NCBI RefSeq assembly: GCF_022842045.1
Contig: NZ_JALHQI010000002.1
Coordinates: 1 to 64,000, forward strand
Reading direction: 5' to 3'
Length of the DNA stretch: 64,000 nucleotides
From: Arenimonas sp.
GTDB lineage: Bacteria; Pseudomonadota; Gammaproteobacteria; Xanthomonadales; Xanthomonadaceae
Shown: piece after piece, positions 25,867 through 32,776 of the stretch
Layout of the letters: every line of letters starts with the position of its first letter
How positions within the stretch are numbered: the first letter of the stretch is position 1
The notes under the pieces: generated by a model
Database searches by the model: none
What the model was told of the DNA's origin: nothing
Seen by the model: the letters and a program-made list of their open reading frames with translations, nothing else
Made by a program: the position numbers and the translations under genes

Positions 25867-26899
25867 TTTCGCCCAGCGCCTGCTGCAGTGGTTCGACCGC
25901 GACGGCCGCCACGACCTGCCCTGGCAGCACCCGCGCACGCCCTACCGCGTCTGGCTGTCGGAAATCATGCTGCAGCAGACCCAGGTGCAGACCGTCATTC
26001 CGTACTACCTGCGGTTCCTGGACGAGCTGCCCACCCTGCCCGACCTCGCCGCCGCCGACACCGACCGCGTGCTGGCGCTGTGGGCGGGCCTGGGCTACTA
26101 CGCCCGCGCGCGCAACCTGCACAAGGCCGCGCGCGTTTGCGTGGCGGAACACGGCGGCGAGCTGCCCCGCGATTTCGAGGCGATGGCCGCCCTGCCCGGC
26201 ATCGGCCGCAGCACCGCCGGCGCAATCCTGGCGCAGGCGCACGGCGACCGGTTCCCCATCCTCGACGGCAACGTGAAGCGCACGCTGGCGCGCTACCACG
26301 GCATCGGCGGCTGGCCCGGCAGCAGCGCGGTGGAAAAGCAGATGTGGGCGCTGGCCGAACAGCACTTGCCCGACAAGCGCCTGGCCGACTACACGCAGGC
26401 GATCATGGATTTCGGCGCAACCCTGTGCACGCGCCACGACCCCGCCTGCGTGCTGTGCCCGCTGCAGGACGAATGCGTCGCGCGGCGCGAGGGCCGGGTC
26501 GAGCAGCTGCCCGAGGCCAAGCCCGGCAAGCCGCTGCCCGAGCGCCGCACGCTGATGCTGCTGGTGCGCGACGCGCGCGGCCAGGTGCTGCTGGCGCGCC
26601 GCCCGGAGACCGGGGTTTGGTCGGGGATGTGGTCGCTGCCCGAGGCCGCCAGCCACGACGAAGCGCGCGATTTCCTGCGCCCGCACGCGCTCGACTTTGA
26701 TGCCGCCGAGCCGCTGCCGCTGATCGAGCACACCTTCAGCCACTACCGCCTGCGCATCGAACCGATGGGCTGGCGCGTGGCCGAGCCCGCCGCCACGATC
26801 GGCGTGGATGCCGGATTGCGCTGGCAGCCCCTCGACCGCCTGCACGAGGTCGGCCTGCCCGCCCCCGTCAAGAAACTACTGGGAAGCCTGACGCCATGA
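25859..26899 (+). CDS. mutY: A/G-specific adenine glycosylase
   Basis: Hh[21 protein letters not shown], Fe-S cysteines [17 protein letters not shown]. Start trimmed to MSDFAQRLL. Confidence 0.95.
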   Translation: MSDFAQRLLQWFDRDGRHDLPWQHPRTPYRVWLSEIMLQQTQVQTVIPYYLRFLDELPTLPDLAAADTDRVLALWAGLGYYARARNLHKAARVCVAEHGGELPRDFEAMAALPGIGRSTAGAILAQAHGDRFPILDGNVKRTLARYHGIGGWPGSSAVEKQMWALAEQHLPDKRLADYTQAIMDFGATLCTRHDPACVLCPLQDECVARREGRVEQLPEAKPGKPLPERRTLMLLVRDARGQVLLARRPETGVWSGMWSLPEAASHDEARDFLRPHALDFDAAEPLPLIEHTFSHYRLRIEPMGWRVAEPAATIGVDAGLRWQPLDRLHEVGLPAPVKKLLGSLTP

Positions 26900-27168
26900 G
26901 CCGCACCGTCTTCTGCGAAAAACTCCAGCGCGACAGCGAAGGCCTGGCCTTCGTGCCCTGGCCCGGCGCGCTGGGCAAGCGCGTGTTCGAACACATCGGC
27001 CGCGAGGCCTGGCAGCAGTGGCTGGCGCACCAGACCATGCTGATCAACGAAAACCGCCTCTCGCCCATGGACCCCAAGCACCGGGCCTTCCTGGAGGCCG
27101 AGATGGAGAAATTCCTGTTCGCAGGCGGCGCCGAGAAACCCGCGGGCTACGTGCCGCCCGAGGCCTGA
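26896..27168 (+). CDS. yggX: Oxidative damage protection / Fe(2+)-trafficking protein
   Basis: [43 protein letters not shown]. Confidence 0.96.
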   Translation: MSRTVFCEKLQRDSEGLAFVPWPGALGKRVFEHIGREAWQQWLAHQTMLINENRLSPMDPKHRAFLEAEMEKFLFAGGAEKPAGYVPPEA

Positions 27169-27173
27169 AGACA

Positions 27174-27202
27174 CGAAGCCCGCGCAACTGGCGCGGGCTT
27201 CG
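27174..27202. terminator. Bidirectional hairpin between convergent genes
   Basis: CGAAGCCCGCGC-AACT-GGCGCGGGCTTCG inverted repeat. Confidence 0.6.
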
Positions 27203-27226
27203 CGGTGAAGCACGGACGACCGGGGA

Positions 27227-27682
27227 TCAGCTGGCGCTGGAGGCCACGGCGTTTTCCCGGGCGGCACGCATCGCGGCCACGTCCACCTTGCGCAAACCTT
27301 CGATCTTGCAGCGCTCGCCCTGGCTGCCGACGATGTAGCCGTTCGAGGTGTTCATGGTCTGCATCTCGTTGACCATGTCGATGCGGATCGACAGCGAGTT
27401 GGACATGCGGCGGCAGCCGGCGTCCTGCTTGAGGTCGACCAGCCAGGCGGTGCGCTGGTTCTGCCACACGAGCAGGTGGTGGTTGCCCAGCACTTCGTAC
27501 TTGTAGGGCTCGTTGAGGAAGCGGACCTTCTCGACCGGCTCGCCGGCGTGGGCGCGGGCCAGTTCGAGGTTCTCGGCGTAGCGGGCCTCGCGCTCTTCCT
27601 TCGATTCCCGGGCCATGGCCGGGGAGGACAGGGAAACCACGAGGGCGGCGGTGATTGCGGCAAGCACGGGGCGGACGGACAT
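27227..27682 (-). CDS. Hypothetical exported protein (DUF6491-like)
   Basis: Signal peptide; QRTAWLVDLKQDAGCRRM...DRC-like conserved Cys pattern. Confidence 0.6.
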   Translation of the reverse strand: MSVRPVLAAITAALVVSLSSPAMARESKEEREARYAENLELARAHAGEPVEKVRFLNEPYKYEVLGNHHLLVWQNQRTAWLVDLKQDAGCRRMSNSLSIRIDMVNEMQTMNTSNGYIVGSQGERCKIEGLRKVDVAAMRAARENAVASSAS

Positions 27683-27876
27683 TGCACAGCTCCTGGTTCG
27701 GACCCCAAGCGGGCCACGTCCCTACCCTAACCTCGACCACGGCCGACGCGTCCCCACCCCCGGCCAGGCGTTCATAAGGAATTTAGGGCCCTGAACCGGC
27801 TTGCCCCGGCCAGCCGGGTTCCGCTATGATTCGCCGCTCGCCCGGGCCCGCCCGGTGCGCATGCCAGCCAAATCCT

Positions 27877-27952
27877 GGCCGAGTAGCTCAGTTGGTAGAG
27901 CAGGGGATTGAAAATCCCCGTGTCGGCGGTTCAATTCCGTCCTCGGCCACCA
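27877..27952 (+). tRNA. tRNA-Phe (anticodon GAA), encoded CCA
   Basis: Cloverleaf with acceptor GGCCGAG/CTCGGCC, anticodon loop TTGAAAA, TTCAATTC T-arm, 3' ACCA. Confidence 0.95.
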
Positions 27953-27966
27953 TATTCGTCAAGCAC

Positions 27967-28995
27967 TTACGAAAGCCGCACTAGTTGCGGCTTTTGTTTG
28001 TGTGTCAAAAACGTGCCATCGATGCGGCTGGCCGCGCCCCGCAGGTGATCGGCCGCCAGATGCGCGTACCGAAGCACCATCTCGTAGCTCGCCCAGCCTC
28101 CCAGCTCCATCAGCTCCTGCAGCGGCGTGCCGTTCTGGACGTGCCAGGACGCCCAGGTGTGCCGCAGGTCGTGCCAACGAAAGCCGGGCTCGATGCCCGC
28201 CCTTTCCACCGCTTGCTTCCATGCCCTGGTCGAACACCGGGCGACGGGCTGGCCTTGGTAGGCGAACACGTATTCCCGATGCCCTCCCAGACGCCGACGC
28301 AACACGTCGAACGCGTCCTCGTTCAATGGAACGCCAATGGCCCTGCCGGCCTTGGCCTCGTCCGGATGGATCCACGCGACGCGACGGCTCATGTCCACCT
28401 GGTCCCATCGCAGGTAAGACACGTTGCGCTGCCGGAGCCCCGTCGTAAGCGCCAGCTGCGCCATATCCCGTAGGTGGAGCGGCAACTCGGTCAGGAGCCG
28501 CCGCGCCTCGTTCGGGGAAAGGAAGCAAATACGCTTCTTCGGTTCCCGGAAGAGCCGGACCTTGGGAATGTGATCCACCCACTCCCAATCGTCCTTTGCC
28601 CGTCGCAAGATCGACCGCACCAAGGCCAAGGTGCGATTGGCGGTGGAAGGGCTCGACTGAGCGGACTTCTTCTCGCCAATCTTCTCGACCACCTCCCGCG
28701 TCACCTGACTCAACATCAGGTGGCCCAGGAAGGGATGCAGCCAACGCAGGTTGGCCACATCCTTGTCGTGCGATCGCTTGTGGCTGGTTTCCTTCACCCA
28801 CCTCACAGCGGCGTCCTGCCAGCTGCGATCAGGCTTCACGCCTAACCGCTGTTCTTCCCAGTACCTGACCTTCAATCGGTCGAGGAATTCCTGGGCTGCG
28901 GTTTGGTCGGGAGTCCCAGCAGAGCGGCGTATTCTTTCGCCGTTCGGCGTGGTGAAGGCGACCCACCAGACGTCACCCCGTTTTGATAGCCCCAT
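27967..28995 (-). CDS. Tyrosine recombinase (phage-type integrase)
   Basis: Catalytic motifs TTGLRQRNVSYLRW, HDLRHTWASWH, LGGWASYEMVLRYAHL; immediately 3' of tRNA-Phe. Confidence 0.93.
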   Translation of the reverse strand: MGLSKRGDVWWVAFTTPNGERIRRSAGTPDQTAAQEFLDRLKVRYWEEQRLGVKPDRSWQDAAVRWVKETSHKRSHDKDVANLRWLHPFLGHLMLSQVTREVVEKIGEKKSAQSSPSTANRTLALVRSILRRAKDDWEWVDHIPKVRLFREPKKRICFLSPNEARRLLTELPLHLRDMAQLALTTGLRQRNVSYLRWDQVDMSRRVAWIHPDEAKAGRAIGVPLNEDAFDVLRRRLGGHREYVFAYQGQPVARCSTRAWKQAVERAGIEPGFRWHDLRHTWASWHVQNGTPLQELMELGGWASYEMVLRYAHLAADHLRGAASRIDGTFLTHKQKPQLVRLS

Positions 28996-29135
28996 GAAGA
29001 TTTCTCCTCGTTGGAGCCACTTAACGGCGCTTGCCTGTGGGCAGCGTAAAGCTGACCGAGATACGTAGCAAGTGAATCGCCCCGGGTTCTCTAGACATCT
29101 CCAGGCCGTACATTACGGCAATTACGGAGGTGGGT

Positions 29136-29408
29136 ATGGGTACCAAGCAGTACACGGACGAGTTCAAGGCCGAGGCGGCCCGGCAAGTGATCGAGCACGG
29201 CCGTTCAGTGCGTGAAGTCTCGACCCGGCTGGGAGTCAGCATCGATTCGATGTACGCCTGGGTCCGGCAGCACCGCAAGGCGCCGGTGGAACGGCAGGCC
29301 GATGCCGGGCTTGCCGCCGAGAATCGGCGGCTGCAGGCCGAGGTGAAGCGCCTGACCGAGGAGCGCGACATCCTAAAAAAGGCCGCAGCGTACTTTGCCA
29401 AGGGGTAA
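29136..29408 (+). CDS. IS3-family transposase OrfA
   Basis: HTH_Tnp_1 type: KQYTDEFKAEAARQVIEHGRSVREVSTRLGVS...LTEERDILKKAAAYFAKG. Confidence 0.93.
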   Translation: MGTKQYTDEFKAEAARQVIEHGRSVREVSTRLGVSIDSMYAWVRQHRKAPVERQADAGLAAENRRLQAEVKRLTEERDILKKAAAYFAKG

Positions 29409-29425
29409 GGGCGAAGTACGCGTTC

Positions 29426-30280
29426 ATGAAGGCGCATCAGCAGGAGTTCCGCGTGACCACGATGTGCCGAGTGCTGGGCGTCCAGCGCGCCGGCTTCTAC
29501 GCGTGGCTGGCGGCGCCTGTCAGCGACCGGGCGAAGGAAGATCGCCGGCTCTCGGGACTGGTCAAGCAGGCCTGGCTCGAAAGCGGCACGGTCTACGGAT
29601 ATCGCAAGGTGGCCGGTGATCTTCGGGACTTGGGAGAAACCTGCGGCAAGCATCGGATCTATCGTCTGATGCGGGCGGAAGGGCTCAAGGCGCAGGTCGG
29701 CTATGGTCGCCGACCGAGGCCGCGAGGCGGCCTGCCGTCGACGGTGGCGCCGAACCGGCTCGACCGGCAGTTCACGGTGCCGGCTGCGAACACGCACTGG
29801 GTTACCGACATCACCTATATCCGAACCCACGAAGGTTGGATTTACCTGGCTGTCGTCTTGGATCTGTTTTCGCGCCAGATCGTCGGTTGGGCCACGCAGG
29901 GCCACATGCAGGCCGACCTGGTGCTGCAGGCGCTGACGTCGGCCGTATGGCGTCGCAAACCGGAGTCGGGGCTGATGCTTCACTCGGACCAGGGCAGCCA
30001 GTTCACCGGAGGCGACTGGCAGGCCTTCCTCAAAGCCCATGGCATCGTTTGCAGCATGAGCCGACGCGGTAATTGCCACGACAACGCGGTCGCTGAGAGC
30101 TTCTTCCAGCTGCTGAAGCGGGAGCGGATCCGTCGCAAGATCTACCTGACCCGGGCAGCGGCCCGGAGTGATCTGTTCGACTACATCGAGATGTTCTACA
30201 ACCCCCGCCGCCGCCACGGCTCCAACGGAGGCTTGTCTCCGGTAGAGTTTGAAAGGCGGTCGGGACATTCAGGCCAGTAG
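29426..30280 (+). CDS. IS3-family transposase OrfB (DDE integrase core)
   Basis: VTDITYIRT...HSDQGSQFTG...NCHDNAVAESFFQLLKRE DDE motifs; A6G slippery run (cctAAAAAAGgcc) near orfA end. Confidence 0.95.
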   Translation: MKAHQQEFRVTTMCRVLGVQRAGFYAWLAAPVSDRAKEDRRLSGLVKQAWLESGTVYGYRKVAGDLRDLGETCGKHRIYRLMRAEGLKAQVGYGRRPRPRGGLPSTVAPNRLDRQFTVPAANTHWVTDITYIRTHEGWIYLAVVLDLFSRQIVGWATQGHMQADLVLQALTSAVWRRKPESGLMLHSDQGSQFTGGDWQAFLKAHGIVCSMSRRGNCHDNAVAESFFQLLKRERIRRKIYLTRAAARSDLFDYIEMFYNPRRRHGSNGGLSPVEFERRSGHSGQ

Positions 30281-30560
30281 ATGTCTACGAAACCCGGGGC
30301 GATTCAAACAGACTAGCCTGCGCGATACAGCTGAATCAGGTGAGATTGGACTCCAAATAGCACCGCTATTGAAATTGGGGGACTCGGTGGAGCCCCGTCT
30401 CGGCGCCGTAGTACTACCCCGGGTAGCTCAGGGTCGTTAACCAGCCGAGCCAGGCGGCCAGGCACGAGGCTCCCAACGAATCAACGGTACCTGCTGCCCC
30501 CCTCCAGCGCTTAATCGTGAGGCATGGGAGAGCTGCGGCGTATCGATAACGTGCGCGTGT

Positions 30561-31013
30561 CTATTCGGACCTGTACTCAGCGCAACTCTCTATCCGCTCA
30601 TTCACCGGCTGATCGACTTCGAAGTCGGGATCGGAATCTTCTCCAATGAACTGAAACGTCTTAACAAGGCAACTTTCGATTTCTCCGTCCGTAACACTGA
30701 CCTCGATAACCCGTTGAATGACGTTGTGGGTGGACGCCTCCGGAAGACCGCAGCCGCTCAAAGTGGCTGTTCGTCGGGAAACTGCAACCCAAGTGAACTT
30801 CGCATTCACTCCCTGGCGCTCTGCATCAGAAGGAGGCCCTAAGGCCTCTAAACCCGCGGCGTTCGAACCCAACCGTTGGAACTCGGAAAAACCGTCCTTG
30901 AGCTCTTGCCCGACGACCACTTCCGGCATGCCTTCGATGACCACAGGTTTGCAGTCTACATTGGTGTCTTGGCAACCAAGGAGCAAGAGGACTAAAAAAG
31001 TAGTAATCCTCAT
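30561..31013 (-). CDS. Small Cys-containing lipoprotein; candidate immunity protein
   Basis: Lipobox MRITTFLVLLLLGC; ATG begins 4 bp after the stop of the upstream RHS-tip ORF; AT-richer than flanking genes. Confidence 0.65.
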   Translation of the reverse strand: MRITTFLVLLLLGCQDTNVDCKPVVIEGMPEVVVGQELKDGFSEFQRLGSNAAGLEALGPPSDAERQGVNAKFTWVAVSRRTATLSGCGLPEASTHNVIQRVIEVSVTDGEIESCLVKTFQFIGEDSDPDFEVDQPVNERIESCAEYRSE

Positions 31014-31017
31014 CTCA

Positions 31018-31537
31018 TCACCATCCTAAGTTATTGCAGTTGAAGCATTCAAATTCGTAGTTGTAAATCTGACTGTGAGTAAATGTCCCATGCCCCACCT
31101 CATGGGCGAGCAGAGACGCCAGTGAACAGGGGAACTTAGAAAACGCAATTGGATAGATCGCTACGCGGCCACTTCCCAGGTACTGGCCGTACATCGCAGG
31201 GATCGGCTTGCCAGCTGCGTCCCGAAGGAGCTTACCCTTTGCGTCTCCTTTGTACGTCTGTGGATGGTACTCAAACTGAGCGTTCTGGAGGTCCGTAATC
31301 AAGTCCTGCTTCTCAAACGGATCAATACAATAGTTCTTCTTTCGATCGCCTTCACCACAGTCCATGCACTTTGTGCAAGTCTTCATCGTAGCGACAGCAT
31401 CGTCCAGAGCGCGCCTCATCAGCATTTCTTGGTTTTTATCAAACCCGATGAACGTAGCAAGCCCGAAGACATCGATGTTCCGCGTTGGACTTCCCTTCCC
31501 GTAAAGATAAGTAGCCGTGCTGACCTGAGACGGATCG
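31018..31537 (-). pseudogene. Displaced RHS C-terminal tip with HExxH metallopeptidase-like toxin domain, 5' end lost at IS boundary
   Basis: Frame open from the IS edge: ...[29 protein letters not shown] (end-of-RHS-core-like) then KTCTKCMDCGEG... and LLAHEVGHGTFTH. ORF track shows only the internal ATG part 31018-31425. Confidence 0.7.
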
Positions 31538-31589
31538 TGTAGCCAGTTGGCTGGTGAGTTCTCTACCCTTAACAGGCAAGGAGAGCTCC

Positions 31590-31853
31590 ATGAAGAAGCG
31601 ATTCACCGACGAGCAGATCATCGGCATCCTGCGCGAGGCCGAGGTCGGCGCCATGTCGATCAAGGCCCTGTGCAAGAAGCACAACCTGACCGAGCAGACC
31701 TTTTTCCGCTGGCGCAACAAGTTCGGCGGCCTGGACGTGCCCGACGCCCGGCGGCTCAAGGACCTCGAGTCCGAGAACGCCCGGCTCAAGCGGCTGGTGG
31801 CCGAGCAGATGCTGGTCATCGACGGGATGAAGGAGATCGTCCGAAAAAAATGA
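31590..31853 (+). CDS. IS3-family transposase OrfA
   Basis: [47 protein letters not shown]. Confidence 0.95.
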   Translation: MKKRFTDEQIIGILREAEVGAMSIKALCKKHNLTEQTFFRWRNKFGGLDVPDARRLKDLESENARLKRLVAEQMLVIDGMKEIVRKK

Positions 31854-32689
31854 TGACCCCGTCGGAACGACGCGACACGGTCCAGGTGCTGGTCCGTCGG
31901 GGACTCTCGCAGCGAAAGGCCCTTCATTACCTGGGCCTGAGCCGCCGCATCGCCAGCTACGCCCCGCGCCAGGCCGCCAAGGACCAGGCGGTGGCCGAGC
32001 GACTGCTCGCCGCGTCGCCGAAGGTGCCGCGCTTCGGGTATCGCCGGATGGCGGCGTGGCTGGATCTGGGCGAGGCCCGGGTGCGGCGTCTGTGGCGCCA
32101 GCTGGGGTTGAACATTCCCCGCCGCCGGCCGCGTCGCCGCCGTTCCGGCAACGACATTCGCCTGCCGGGCGCGGTTCGCCCGAATGCGGTTTGGAGCTAC
32201 GACTTCGTCCACGACCAGATGGTCGACGGGCGCGCCCTGAAGATGCTGTGCGTGATCGACGAATACACCCGCGAATGCCTGGCCATCGAGGTCGGGGCCA
32301 GCCTGCGGGCGCAGGACGTGATCCTGACCTTGTCGCGGCTGATGCGGATCTACGGCAAGCCGGCTTTTGTCCGCTCCGACAACGGCGCCGAGTTCACCGC
32401 GGCTAAGGTGATGCGCTGGCTGCGCGACGCGGCGATCGGTCCGGCCTTCATCGCGCCGGGCAGCCCTTGGCAGAACGGGTTCGTCGAGAGCTTCAACGGC
32501 AAGCTTCGGGACGAGTTGCTGAACCGGGAATGGTTCCGCAGCCGCGCCGAGGCAAAGGTGCTGATCGAACGCTGGCGGCAGTTCTACAACGAGCAGCGAC
32601 CGCACAGCGCCCATGGCTACAAGCCCCCGGCGACCATTCGCCGGAACTGGTCGGAACCCGATACCATCCACCCCGGACTCACTGGCTGA
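31850..32689 (+). CDS. IS3-family transposase OrfB
   Basis: DDE core WSYDFVHDQ...[10 protein letters not shown]...[21 protein letters not shown]; overlaps orfA (ATGA) after an A7 run. Confidence 0.95.
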   Translation: MMTPSERRDTVQVLVRRGLSQRKALHYLGLSRRIASYAPRQAAKDQAVAERLLAASPKVPRFGYRRMAAWLDLGEARVRRLWRQLGLNIPRRRPRRRRSGNDIRLPGAVRPNAVWSYDFVHDQMVDGRALKMLCVIDEYTRECLAIEVGASLRAQDVILTLSRLMRIYGKPAFVRSDNGAEFTAAKVMRWLRDAAIGPAFIAPGSPWQNGFVESFNGKLRDELLNREWFRSRAEAKVLIERWRQFYNEQRPHSAHGYKPPATIRRNWSEPDTIHPGLTG

Positions 32690-32732
32690 TTGGCTACAAG
32701 TTCCATACTCAGGTCACCCGCCCTCAAGAAAA

Positions 32733-32757
32733 AGGCCCGGCCAAAACGGCCGGGCCT
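32733..32757 (-). terminator. Intrinsic terminator of the S8 peptidase gene
   Basis: AAGGCCCGGCC/GGCCGGGCCTT hairpin with T-run on the minus strand. Confidence 0.75.
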
Positions 32758-32776
32758 TGGGGTCACGCAGGTACGG

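Larger units (their letters stand above)
29073..30306 (+). mobile_element. IS3-family insertion sequence #1
   Basis: IRL TGAATCGCCCCGGGTTctcTAGACATCT; IRR (reverse complement) TGAATCGCCCCGGGTTtcgTAGACATCT; contains OrfA/OrfB. Confidence 0.9.
31538..32698 (+). mobile_element. IS3-family (IS407-like) insertion sequence #2
   Basis: IRL TGTAGCCAgttggCtgGTGAGT; IRR (reverse complement) TGTAGCCAatcagCcaGTGAGT; contains OrfA/OrfB. Confidence 0.9.

Noticed and set aside
29070-30309. Target-site duplication of IS #1
   Set aside because: Flanking trinucleotides AAG and AAC differ; not claimed.
30419-30434. tRNA-like string gggtagctcaggg
   Set aside because: Resembles a D-arm only; no acceptor, anticodon or T-arm can be folded around it.
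32699-32730. Possible attR (ttccatactcaggtca versus accatattcgtcaagc after tRNA-Phe)
   Set aside because: Only a short imperfect match; not enough to call a direct repeat of the tRNA 3' end.
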